From an uncultured bacterium (GTDB lineage: Bacteria; Patescibacteriota; Minisyncoccia; Minisyncoccales; Minisyncoccaceae), in the NCBI GenBank assembly GCA_937870835.1, contig CALMWW010000005.1:1-38931 (forward strand): DNA of 38,931 bases. The letters run 5' to 3'. Of the stretch, positions 7,073 through 14,280 are shown piece after piece (position 1 is the stretch's first letter; each line of letters opens with the position of its first letter). The position numbers and the translations under genes are program-made. The notes below the pieces were generated by a model that was not told where the DNA came from, ran no database searches, and was given only the letters and a program-made list of their open reading frames with translations.

Positions 7073-7543
7073 ATGGCGAACACATATTATCTTACTAAAG
7101 AAAAATTAGAGGAGCTTCAGGCAGAATATGAACTTATTAAAAAAAGTTTGCGAGAGGAATTAATTGAAAATGCCCCGAATTTATTAGAAGGTGAAGACAC
7201 TAACCCTGATTTTTCTGTATACGAAGAAAGTTTAGAAGAAAAAGAATCGCGATTAAAAGTCTTGGAAAACATCTTAAAAAATTATAAAATAATAAAAACT
7301 CCTCCCAAAGAAGATAGAAACAAGGTTCAATTAGGAGCCCGGGTTGTTTGTCAAAACGATAAAGCGGAATCAGTGGAATATAAAATTGTAGGAACAGTTG
7401 AAGCTAATCCTTTTGAAGGAAAAATTAGCGATGAATCTCCAGTGGGAATGGCTTTTCTTGGAAAGCAAGTAGGGGACACAATTTATTTGCCACAATTAAG
7501 CAAACAATATAGAATATTAAAAATACAATATGAAGATGCTTAA
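7073..7543 (+). CDS. greA: GreA/GreB family transcript cleavage factor
   Basis: A 156-residue protein. Residues 1 to about 75 form the predicted antiparallel coiled coil, starting TYYLTKEKLEELQAEYELIKK. The tip carries acidic residues in GEDTNPDFSVYEE (40-52), in place of the usual GDLSENxEYxxA(K/R)E. The C-terminal FKBP-like domain starts near VQLGARVV and includes the conserved SDESPVGMAFLGKQVGD. Gre factors enter the RNA polymerase secondary channel and stimulate cleavage of backtracked RNA. The tip is divergent and lacks the SEN triplet, so its cleavage activity may differ. The start follows a terminator-like hairpin; no clear ribosome binding site is present. Confidence 0.85.
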   Translation: MANTYYLTKEKLEELQAEYELIKKSLREELIENAPNLLEGEDTNPDFSVYEESLEEKESRLKVLENILKNYKIIKTPPKEDRNKVQLGARVVCQNDKAESVEYKIVGTVEANPFEGKISDESPVGMAFLGKQVGDTIYLPQLSKQYRILKIQYEDA

Positions 7544-7617
7544 TATATATTAGTTAAATTTTCTTAGTAAAAATTAAAATTAAGCAGTATTGTATTGAAA
7601 AAAATCAAAAAGATAAA

Positions 7618-8415
7618 ATGAAAAAAAGATATAAAATCATTATAAGTTTTATTGTGGGAATTTTAGTTATTTCTTTTATTTGGTTTGATTTATTTTTTTG
7701 GTCTGGCAATAATAAAATTTTTGAAAATTCTTTAAGGGAAAGCGCTCAAAATAATGAGGTTATTATTATTTTTAACTCCGGAGGGTTTGGAACAGTAAAG
7801 CCAGACCAAGCTTGGGATTTTAAACCCCTAATTGAAGGATTGCAATTTTCTATAGAAAATTTAGGTTATAGTGTTGAGGTAGTACCTTATTATCGCACTG
7901 AAGATAGCTGGCTTGGAAAAGCCGCCTATATTAAAGAAATTCTTTTTAATTTTCCTAAAGAATCTTCTTATTTAGCCAAAACTTTAGAAAATTTTTCTAA
8001 ACAAAATCCTCGCGAAATAATAATTTTAGCTGGTTTAAGCAATGGCGCTACTTTCACCGAATCAACTATGCAAAAAATAAATTGTTGTACTGATAAAATT
8101 TTTTCTATAGAATTTGGTCTTCCATTTTGGTCTCAAAGACAAAATAGAAGCAATACTTTATATTTAACTAATAATGATCGCGATGCGGTTTCTAATGGTA
8201 ATATTTTGGCCTTATCGTGGTCAATTCTTAAGGCGCCATTTGTAATGTCTTATACGAGAATAGCCGGACGGCCTATTTCTTTTCCAGAAGCAATGGATGT
8301 GCCGGGACATCAATATTATTGGTCCGAAGTTGAGCCGCAAATTTCTAATTTTATTCGTGAAAAAATTGGACAAAATTCCTACATAAATCTTTTTTTCTTT
8401 AGTTATTTAGCTTAA
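7618..8415 (+). CDS. Membrane-anchored protein with alpha/beta-hydrolase-like features
   Basis: A 265-residue protein not recognised as a named family. One N-terminal hydrophobic helix (about residues 6-28) suggests anchoring with the rest outside. The remainder has hydrolase-like features: a strand plus Gly-rich loop VIIIFNSGGFGT (48-59), a nucleophile-elbow-like GLSNG (139-143, S141), an Asp-containing loop TNNDRDA (184-190) and a late histidine in VPGHQYYW (H231). S141, D187 or D189, and H231 are in the right order for a catalytic triad. This is inference from motif order; an esterase, lipase or peptidase could all fit. It stands alone between intergenic spacers of about 75-90 bases. Confidence 0.55.
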   Translation: MKKRYKIIISFIVGILVISFIWFDLFFWSGNNKIFENSLRESAQNNEVIIIFNSGGFGTVKPDQAWDFKPLIEGLQFSIENLGYSVEVVPYYRTEDSWLGKAAYIKEILFNFPKESSYLAKTLENFSKQNPREIIILAGLSNGATFTESTMQKINCCTDKIFSIEFGLPFWSQRQNRSNTLYLTNNDRDAVSNGNILALSWSILKAPFVMSYTRIAGRPISFPEAMDVPGHQYYWSEVEPQISNFIREKIGQNSYINLFFFSYLA

Positions 8416-8421
8416 AAATAT

Positions 8422-8450
8422 TTTATTTTAAAAAATTTTTATGCTAAACT
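8422..8450 (+). promoter_or_regulatory. Candidate extended -10 promoter for the flippase-like gene
   Basis: TATGCTAAACT contains an extended -10 (TGC before TAAACT at 8445-8450). The -35 position (TTTATT, 8422-8427, spacer 17) is weak. The TATGCTA form recurs at other starts in this window. Confidence 0.5.
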
Positions 8451-8502
8451 TAAAGTCAGTTTCAGAAGAATAATTCTAGAATTGGTGTGAATATTTTAAT
8501 TT

Positions 8503-9522
8503 ATGAATTTTCGTCAAAAAAATACAATTTTAGTTACAGTTTCTCTCTTAGTAGGAGTAGGAATTTTTATTTGGTTAGGAAAAGTGATTGGCTGGGATAA
8601 AATTGGTGGAGCTTTTAAGGTTTTTCAAGGATGGCAGGGGATTGTAATTTTTTGTTTAAGTATATTAATTTTATTAATTGGTAATTGGCGTTGGTATGAA
8701 ATTTTAAAAGACGAGAAAGCCCCCGTCTCATTTTGGAAACTTTGGCAATCGTATGTAGGCGGTTATGCTTTAATGTATTTATTCCCAATCATCTTTCTTT
8801 CCGGCGAAATTTTTAGGATTTATGATATTTATAAAGAAGAAAAAATTTCTTTAGACAAAGCTGCTGCTTCAGTAATTATAGAAAGAATTTTAGAGTGGAC
8901 TGTTAATATTTTATTTATATTTTTTGCCTTATTCTTTTTTGCCTTTAAGTTAGAATTTTTACCATTGCAAGTTTTATATATTTTTGGATTAGCTCTTATA
9001 TTATTTGTGGGGATGGTGGCATTTTTTTATTTCAAGGCCTTTCGTCAAAAAGGAGTAGTAAGGGGATTCGTAAAAAAATTTACAAGCAAAGAATTAAGCG
9101 AAGGCAATACAGCTATAATAATTGAAAATGATATATTAAAATTTTTTAAAGAAAAGCGGCATTTTTTTAAAAGTTTATTTATATCAATTTTGCGTGCTGG
9201 TGTAATGGCAGTTCGTACTTGGCTTTTAATTCTTTTTTTGACTGGCTTAAATGTGGGGTTGCCAGCTGCTTTTTCTATTGTGGGGCTTACTTATTTTTCA
9301 GCCCTTATTCCAATTCCAACATCTTTAGGATCACATGAAGTTATTCAAACTGCTTCATTTGAAGCCCTTAAAATGGAGGCATCAATGGCTACTGCTTTTA
9401 CAATGATTATTCGGGCTTGCGAAACCATTATTTCATTAGCTGGTTTGGCAATTTTACTTAAAAAGGGATTTAATATAATGGAAGATGGATTTAATAAACC
9501 AAACGACAAAAATAATTATTAA
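8503..9522 (+). CDS. Flippase-like / LPG synthase TM-domain family membrane protein
   Basis: A 339-residue polytopic membrane protein with about eight predicted helices (first at roughly 10-26). It carries features of the lysylphosphatidylglycerol synthase transmembrane family (UPF0104/AglD-like): NWRWYEILKDEKAPVSFWKLWQSY near residues 62-85, a polar LSGEIFRIYDIYKEEKIS loop, AAASVIIERILEW, and the late IPIPTSLGSHE segment. Members without the soluble aminoacyl domain are often glycan- or lipid-carrier associated and are annotated as flippase-like. No catalytic domain is present and the substrate cannot be told. The next gene follows by 11 bases. Confidence 0.8.
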   Translation: MNFRQKNTILVTVSLLVGVGIFIWLGKVIGWDKIGGAFKVFQGWQGIVIFCLSILILLIGNWRWYEILKDEKAPVSFWKLWQSYVGGYALMYLFPIIFLSGEIFRIYDIYKEEKISLDKAAASVIIERILEWTVNILFIFFALFFFAFKLEFLPLQVLYIFGLALILFVGMVAFFYFKAFRQKGVVRGFVKKFTSKELSEGNTAIIIENDILKFFKEKRHFFKSLFISILRAGVMAVRTWLLILFLTGLNVGLPAAFSIVGLTYFSALIPIPTSLGSHEVIQTASFEALKMEASMATAFTMIIRACETIISLAGLAILLKKGFNIMEDGFNKPNDKNNY

Positions 9523-9533
9523 ATAAAATATTT

Positions 9534-10124
9534 ATGCACTTAAAAGAAATTAATAAAATTATTAAATATCTTATTTTATCAGATTTAACCTTTTGGACGG
9601 GGTGGGGATTAGTTACTCCTATCTTTGCTATTTTTATTACCGAACAGCTATCAGGGACAGCCCTAACAGTAGGGATTGCTGTTGCGGTTTATTGGATTAC
9701 TAAAGCAATTTTACAATATCCGTTTGGATTGTTTTTAGACCACTGCAAGGGAGATAATGACGATTATTTTTTCTTGGTTTGGGGAACTTCTATTGCTTCC
9801 TTAGTTCCCTTAGGATATCTTTTTGCGACTACAGAGTGGTATATTTATATTCTCCAATTTTTTTACGGAATTGGAATGGCTGCTTCAATTACTGGCTGGA
9901 GAGCAATTTTTACAAGAAACATAGACAAAGGACACGAGGCCGCGGATTGGAGTTTAGATGATACAATAATAGGTTTAGGAAACGGCTTGTCAGGATTAAT
10001 TTCCGGCTTTTTAGTTTATAAATTTGGATTTATCCCTTCCTTTTTAGCTGCTAGCGCATTAGGAATAATAGGAGTTATTTTTTTGCTTTGTTTAAGAAAA
10101 GATATTTTAAGATGGAAAAAATAG
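9534..10124 (+). CDS. Half-size MFS-like transporter
   Basis: A 196-residue membrane protein with about six hydrophobic helices and a typical MFS first half: VTPIFAIFITEQLSGTA after helix 1, YWITKAILQYPFGLFLDH around the helix 2-3 loop, and FYGIGMAASITGWRAIFTRN. Standard MFS carriers have 12 helices in about 400 residues; here a stop codon follows helix 6 and no second half lies downstream. Either it works as a dimer or it is a diverged short family. The frame is clean with no decay, so it is not called a pseudogene. Substrate unknown. It probably shares a message with the preceding flippase-like gene. Confidence 0.7.
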   Translation: MHLKEINKIIKYLILSDLTFWTGWGLVTPIFAIFITEQLSGTALTVGIAVAVYWITKAILQYPFGLFLDHCKGDNDDYFFLVWGTSIASLVPLGYLFATTEWYIYILQFFYGIGMAASITGWRAIFTRNIDKGHEAADWSLDDTIIGLGNGLSGLISGFLVYKFGFIPSFLAASALGIIGVIFLLCLRKDILRWKK

Positions 10125-10147
10125 TTTATAATCAATTATAAAATAAA

Positions 10148-10173
10148 CGGCTTAATAAACTGAGCCGCTCTTC
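10148..10173 (+). terminator. Weak terminator-like hairpin before polX
   Basis: CGGCTTA (10148-10154) pairs with TGAGCCG (10161-10167) with one G-U and a six-base loop, followed by CTCTTC. It is the only GC-rich stem in the 60-base gap. Confidence 0.5.
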
Positions 10174-10184
10174 TTACATCTTTA

Positions 10185-11933
10185 ATGAAAAATCAAGAAA
10201 TTGCTAAAATATTATTTGAAATTGGTGATTTTTTGGAGCTTAATGAAATTCCTTTCAAACCCAAAGCTTATCAGCAAGCTGCGATTGCCTTAGATTCATT
10301 AGAAGAAGATGTAGCTGAAATTTATAAGCGGGAAGGATTAAAGGGTTTAGAAAAAATTCCAGCCGTAGGAACAAGTATTGCCTTAAAAATAGAAGAATAT
10401 CTGAAAACTGGGAAAATAGAATATTATAAAGACCTGAAAAGAGTTTCGCCAATTGATTTTGAAGAATTAACCAAAGTAGAGGGGTTGGGAGTAAGAAAAA
10501 TTAAAAAACTTTATGACGAATTAGGAATTAAAAATTTGGCTGATTTGGAAAAGGCGGCCAAAGATAGTAAAATTGCTCCTCTTTTTGGATTTGGAGAAAA
10601 AACAGAAAAAAATATTTTACAATCAATTGAATTTTTAAGGCAATCTAAGGGACGATTTTTGTTGCGGGAAATTTTGCCATCTATCAAAAAAATAGAACAG
10701 CGAATTAAAAACATTAAGGGTGTGGAAAAAATATCTATTGCGGGAAGCACACGCCGCCGTAAAGAAACTATTGGTGATGCTGATATTTTAGTGTCTGTAT
10801 TAGATGCTTTAGACAAACATTTGATTGAAAAAATAATGAATACTTTTGTAACTTGGGATGAAGTGGTAAAGGTAGTGGCAAAAGGAGAAACTAAATCTTC
10901 TGTTAAGACTCAAGAAGGGTTAGATATTGATTTAAGAGTAGTCCCTCTAAGTTCTTATGGGGCAGCTTTGCAATATTTTACAGGGAGTAAAGAACATAAT
11001 ATTGCTATTAGGCGCTTGGCTATCAAACAAGGATTAAAGCTTAATGAATACGGTCTTTATAGAGGAGTAAAAAAAATTAAAGGAGAAACAGAAGAAGAAA
11101 TTTATGAATATTTAGGAATGGATTGGATACCTCCTGAAATTAGAGAAAATCAGGGCGAAATTGAAGCTGCTCAAACTCATCAATTGCCTAGTTTGATTGA
11201 ATTAAAAGATATTAAGGGAGATTTTCATTGTCATAGCGACTGGGATGGCGGAGAAAATTCATTAAAAGAATTAGCCCTTAAAGCCATAGAGTTAGGTTAT
11301 GAATATTTAGGTATTTGCGACCATACAAAATCATTAAAAATAGAAAATGGATTAAGCGAGAAAGAATTATTAAATCAGAAAAAAACCATAGATAAATTAA
11401 ATAAAGAGTTTCAAAAACAAGGACAAAAATTTAAACTTTTGCAAGGCGCAGAGGTGGAAATTTTAAAAGATGGCTCACTTGATTTTAATAATGAAATCTT
11501 AAAGCAATTAGATTTTGTAAGCGTATCAGTGCATTCTAATTTTAAGATGGGAAAAGTAGAAATGACTAAAAGAATTATTAAAGCGATAAGCAATCCCTAT
11601 GTAGACATCTTAAACCATCCCACTGGAAAGATATTAGGAAGCCGCGATTCTTATGAGGTCGATGTAGAAGAAATTTTGAAAGCGGCTAAAAAAAATAATG
11701 TTATTTTAGAAATAAATTGTTATCGCGGCGATTTAAGCTCTTCAATAGCAAGACAGGCAAAAGAATTGGGAATAAAATTATGTATTGGCAGTGATGCTCA
11801 TATAAAAAAAGAATTAACCAATATGGAATATGGCGTTTATCAAGCTCGTCGGGCTTGGTTAACAAAACAGAATATTTTAAATGCTCAGTCCTTAGAAAAA
11901 TTATATTTTAAGTCTTATGGCAAAAGAAGTTAA
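10185..11933 (+). CDS. polX: DNA polymerase/3'-5' exonuclease PolX
   Basis: A 582-residue bacterial family X polymerase with the usual two halves. The N-terminal half has the 8-kDa-like and helix-hairpin-helix segments ([16 protein letters not shown] at 58-73; [13 protein letters not shown] at 98-110), then the nucleotidyltransferase signature [18 protein letters not shown] (catalytic D198 and D200) and the third Asp in DIDLRVV (D249). The C-terminal PHP domain begins [12 protein letters not shown] (H348, H350) and continues with CDHTK, SVHSN, LNHPTG and SDAH. The family fills short gaps in base excision repair and the PHP domain trims 3' ends. With the EndoQ-like protein and an MGMT-like protein, the window holds several base-damage functions. 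It overlaps the next gene by 17 bases. Confidence 0.95.
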   Translation: MKNQEIAKILFEIGDFLELNEIPFKPKAYQQAAIALDSLEEDVAEIYKREGLKGLEKIPAVGTSIALKIEEYLKTGKIEYYKDLKRVSPIDFEELTKVEGLGVRKIKKLYDELGIKNLADLEKAAKDSKIAPLFGFGEKTEKNILQSIEFLRQSKGRFLLREILPSIKKIEQRIKNIKGVEKISIAGSTRRRKETIGDADILVSVLDALDKHLIEKIMNTFVTWDEVVKVVAKGETKSSVKTQEGLDIDLRVVPLSSYGAALQYFTGSKEHNIAIRRLAIKQGLKLNEYGLYRGVKKIKGETEEEIYEYLGMDWIPPEIRENQGEIEAAQTHQLPSLIELKDIKGDFHCHSDWDGGENSLKELALKAIELGYEYLGICDHTKSLKIENGLSEKELLNQKKTIDKLNKEFQKQGQKFKLLQGAEVEILKDGSLDFNNEILKQLDFVSVSVHSNFKMGKVEMTKRIIKAISNPYVDILNHPTGKILGSRDSYEVDVEEILKAAKKNNVILEINCYRGDLSSSIARQAKELGIKLCIGSDAHIKKELTNMEYGVYQARRAWLTKQNILNAQSLEKLYFKSYGKRS

Positions 11934-12837
11934 AGCTTTGTTATTAATGTCAGGAGGTTTAGATTCTATATTAGCAGCTAAAGTTTTACAAAAACAGGGT
12001 ATTCAAGTAGCGCCAATTTGTTTTAAGAGTTTCTTTTTTGGATGTAGAGCTGCTGAGGATGCTTGTCAACAATTAGGATTAAAATTAAGAAAGATTAATT
12101 TTGGTCAAAAGCATTTGAAAATTGTAAAGTCCCCTCAATTTGGTTATGGTTCAGCTATGAATCCTTGTATTGATTGCCATCTATTAATGTTAAAAGAAGC
12201 GAAAAAAATAATGGAGCAGGAAGGTTATGATTTTATCGCTACGGGTGAGGTATTGGGGGAAAGGCCAATGTCTCAAAACATCAAAGCTTTACATTTATTA
12301 GAACAACAAGCTGGTTTGCAAGGTTATTTATTAAGACCTTTGTCTGCTAAAAAATTATCGCCTACAATTGTTGAAAAAAAAGGATTAGTGGATAGAAAAC
12401 AGCTTTATGGCATAGAGGGCAGGTCTCGTCAGCCACAACTTCAATTAGCTAAAATTTTTGGTATTAAAAAATTTCCTTCTCCCGGAGGGGGATGTATTTT
12501 GACTGATAAAAATTATTCAAAAAATTTAAAACAACTTTTAACTTATAAAAAAAACCCGAATAATAACGATTTAAACATCTTAAAACAAGGAAGGATATTC
12601 TGGGATGATAATTGTTTAATAGTGGTAGCGCGGAACGAGAAAGAATGCCATTCTTTGAGAAATTTTATTCAAAAAAATGATATTCATTTAGAGCCATCAA
12701 ATTTTAGCGGTCCTTCTGTGCTTGTGCGTTTGATAAAAGGGAAAGATAGGAAAGTGGCTACGCAATTAGGGCAAACTTATTTATTAAAATATTCAAAAAA
12801 TATTCCCCAAAATGCTAAGATTGTTGTAGTAAAATAA
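11917..12837 (+). CDS. PP-loop ATPase of the tRNA thiolation (MnmA/ThiI-like) type
   Basis: A 306-residue protein with an N-terminal PP-loop SGGLDS (12-17), which binds ATP in adenylating and thiolating enzymes. Conserved cysteines occur in MNPCIDCH (C84, C87) and PSPGGGCILTD (C193). Related proteins are often annotated as tRNA (5-methylaminomethyl-2-thiouridylate)-methyltransferase (COG0482-like) or as ThiI-related. The motifs EVLGERPMSQ and LRPLSAKKLSPT are characteristic of this subgroup. A role in sulfur transfer to tRNA is likely; the exact base (U34 or U8) is not known from sequence. The first six codons overlap the end of polX, implying translational coupling. It ends at a terminator shared with rplT. 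Confidence 0.75.
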   Translation: MAKEVKALLLMSGGLDSILAAKVLQKQGIQVAPICFKSFFFGCRAAEDACQQLGLKLRKINFGQKHLKIVKSPQFGYGSAMNPCIDCHLLMLKEAKKIMEQEGYDFIATGEVLGERPMSQNIKALHLLEQQAGLQGYLLRPLSAKKLSPTIVEKKGLVDRKQLYGIEGRSRQPQLQLAKIFGIKKFPSPGGGCILTDKNYSKNLKQLLTYKKNPNNNDLNILKQGRIFWDDNCLIVVARNEKECHSLRNFIQKNDIHLEPSNFSGPSVLVRLIKGKDRKVATQLGQTYLLKYSKNIPQNAKIVVVK

Positions 12838-12838
12838 A

Positions 12839-12859
12839 AAACCGCCCTAACAGCGGTTT
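12839..12859. terminator. Bidirectional terminator between the PP-loop gene and rplT
   Basis: AAACCGC (12839-12845) pairs perfectly with GCGGTTT (12853-12859) around CCTAACA. Rightward it is followed by ATTTTTAC; leftward by an A/T-rich run, so both converging genes could end here. Confidence 0.8.
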
Positions 12860-12863
12860 ATTT

Positions 12864-13208
12864 TTACTTTGTTTTTTCTAATATTTTAGAAAAAATAGCA
12901 GGATTATTTTTAGCCAAATCGGCTAAAATTTTTCGGTCTATTTCAATATTAAATTTTTTAAGACCGGCTATGAATTTATTATAAGAAAGACCGCTTTCTT
13001 TACAAGCTGCAGCAATTTGAATTTGCCATAAACTTCGTTTAGCCCTTTTTAGATTTTTACGGTCTCTATAAGCATGAGACCAAGATTTCATTAAAGCTTG
13101 TTTGGCGGCTATATATTTTGATTTGCGGCTCCAGCGATATCCTTTTGTTTGCTTAAGGGTATTTTTTCTTCTTTTGTGGGAAGCTGTCCCTCGTTTTACT
13201 CTTACCAT
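12864..13208 (-). CDS. rplT: 50S ribosomal protein L20 (bL20)
   Basis: A 114-residue basic protein with the full L20 pattern: MVRVKRGTASHKRRKN at the start, then AKQALMKSWSHAYRDRKNLKR and RSLWQIQIAAACKESGLSYNKF. Length is normal. L20 binds 23S rRNA early in large-subunit assembly and in some bacteria represses its own infC operon. It is last in infC-rpmI-rplT, four bases after rpmI. Confidence 0.98.
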   Translation of the reverse strand: MVRVKRGTASHKRRKNTLKQTKGYRWSRKSKYIAAKQALMKSWSHAYRDRKNLKRAKRSLWQIQIAAACKESGLSYNKFIAGLKKFNIEIDRKILADLAKNNPAIFSKILEKTK

Positions 13209-13212
13209 ATAT

Positions 13213-13413
13213 TTATTTTATTCCTAATAATTTTTTTATTTTCTTAGCTTCAGGCTCTGACATTTTAACTAATTTTCTCAAAGCCCGTCTTTTCTTTCCA
13301 CTTTGTTTGCTCAAAAGATGGTCCTGTCCTACGGGCCTTCTCAAAACTTTTCCATTTTTTGTGATTTTAAATCTTTTGGCAATAGATTTTTTAGTTTTGC
13401 CTTTATTCTTCAT
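13213..13413 (-). CDS. rpmI: 50S ribosomal protein L35 (bL35)
   Basis: A 66-residue basic protein with the L35 signatures KSIAKRFKITKNGKVLRRP and HLLSKQSGKKRRALRK. It sits in its standard place between infC and rplT; only one base separates it from the infC stop codon. Confidence 0.97.
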   Translation of the reverse strand: MKNKGKTKKSIAKRFKITKNGKVLRRPVGQDHLLSKQSGKKRRALRKLVKMSEPEAKKIKKLLGIK

Positions 13414-13414
13414 A

Positions 13415-13924
13415 CTATTTTTTAATAATTATCATTGATAAGCCATAGGGCTCTTTTTTTAATTCGTTTTCTGTTTTATATTCTATTTTTGAACCTAAGA
13501 TTTCCAAAAATTTTTCTATTTTTTGCTCTCCCACGCTTATTAGTCCTTTTTGGCGGCCACGCAATGGCAAGTCTACTTTTACTTTATCTCCTTTTTTTAA
13601 GAATTTTTCAGCAGCTAAAGCTTTAGTCTTAATATCATTTTCTGAAATATTAAAAGTTAAACGGATTGATTTTACAGCGCCACCCTTAGTTCCAGCATTC
13701 ATTTTTCTTTCTTTTTTTTGTAAAGCATAAAGATATTTGCCATAATCGCCAATTTTACAAACTGGCGGCTCTACTCTTTCAGTAACCTGAATTAAATCTA
13801 ATCCTTTTTGACGAGATATTTCTAAGGCTTGCGTCAACGGAACTACGCCTAATTGTTGGCCAGTTTCATCAATTAGCCTTACTTCTTTAGCCCTTATTTG
13901 ATTGTTTTGGAGTGGTTTATTCAA
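13415..13924 (-). CDS. infC: Translation initiation factor IF-3, start revised to a rare codon
   Basis: The protein has the IF-3 N-domain (NNQIRAKEVRLIDETGQQLG), the linker around EPPVCKIGDYGKYLYALQKK, and the C-domain (IRLTFNISENDIKTKA to the end). IF-3 binds the 30S subunit and proofreads start codons. The open frame continues upstream to an ATG at 14044, but those extra 40 codons are the 3' part of the tmRNA gene and carry no IF-3 homology. The real start must lie after the tmRNA end at 13935. Candidates are TTG at 13924 (169 residues, used here) or one of three ATT codons just before it (13927, 13930, 13933). ATT would match the AUU start of E. coli infC, used for self-regulation. There is no room for a ribosome binding site outside the tmRNA. 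Confidence 0.93.
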   Translation of the reverse strand: MNKPLQNNQIRAKEVRLIDETGQQLGVVPLTQALEISRQKGLDLIQVTERVEPPVCKIGDYGKYLYALQKKERKMNAGTKGGAVKSIRLTFNISENDIKTKALAAEKFLKKGDKVKVDLPLRGRQKGLISVGEQKIEKFLEILGSKIEYKTENELKKEPYGLSMIIIKK

Positions 13925-13934
13925 AATAATAATG

Positions 13935-14280
13935 TGGAGGTGGCGAGTAGTGAGCTCGCGTCCAAAAATTATCCAATTAATAATTCTACAAGCTTGTTCC
14001 GGCTTAATTAGGCTGAGGGAAGAAAGCCGGACAAAATTTCCCAAAGCTTTGATTTAATTTTGGTTCGGCAAATTTTCTTAAATCAAAAAAATTTACCTAT
14101 TCCGCAAAATTATGCCCTTTTCCACTTAGCGGAAGTTAGTGGGAGGACATGCATTAAGCGTAAGCTAATGCAGGTTGTTCAAATAAGTTGTCACTTATTG
14201 ATTTTCTCTAAGTTTTACGAGATTAGAGAAAACTCGGCTTGCATATTATTTTCAAATTTTTGTCGAAGCGATTCACCCCC
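13935..14280 (-). ncRNA. ssrA: tmRNA (one-piece, SsrA RNA)
   Basis: A 346-base tmRNA. The 5' end GGGGGTGAATCGCTTCGACA pairs through GGGGGTG with CACCTCC at the 3' end; the third pair is G-U, the alanine identity mark. P2 forms from AAAAATT, AATAAT and TGCAAG (5' side) with CTTGTA, ATTATT and AATTTTT (3' side). PK1 is seen as CGAG/CTCG plus TTTTCTCTAA/TTAGAGAAAA. The tag frame is at 14154-14192, inside and before a stem TGCATTAGC/GCTTAATGCA that contains the stop, as in E. coli helix 5. CCA is not encoded (ACAT after the stem). The T-arm GCGAG-CTCACTA-CTCGC has an atypical loop. Its first eight bases overlap the end of smpB, and infC starts within 2-11 bases of its 3' end. It rescues stalled ribosomes with SmpB. 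Confidence 0.96.
14154..14192 (-). other. tmRNA proteolysis-tag reading frame (DNLFEQPALAYA)
   Basis: After PK1 the bases TCAATAAGT precede GAC, the likely resume codon (compare TAGTC before GCA in E. coli). Reading from GAC gives DNLFEQPALAYA and a TAA stop. The PALA core resembles the YALAA end of E. coli, but the tag ends AYA. The exact resume codon is inferred; if it were the preceding AGT the tag would begin with Ser. Confidence 0.8.

Noticed and set aside
13925-14044. Long N-terminal form of IF-3 starting at the ATG at 14044
   Set aside because: These codons coincide with the 3' part of the tmRNA gene (P2, T-arm, acceptor stem) and add a stretch with no IF-3 homology; IF-3 of normal length starts at 13924 or one of the ATT codons just upstream.
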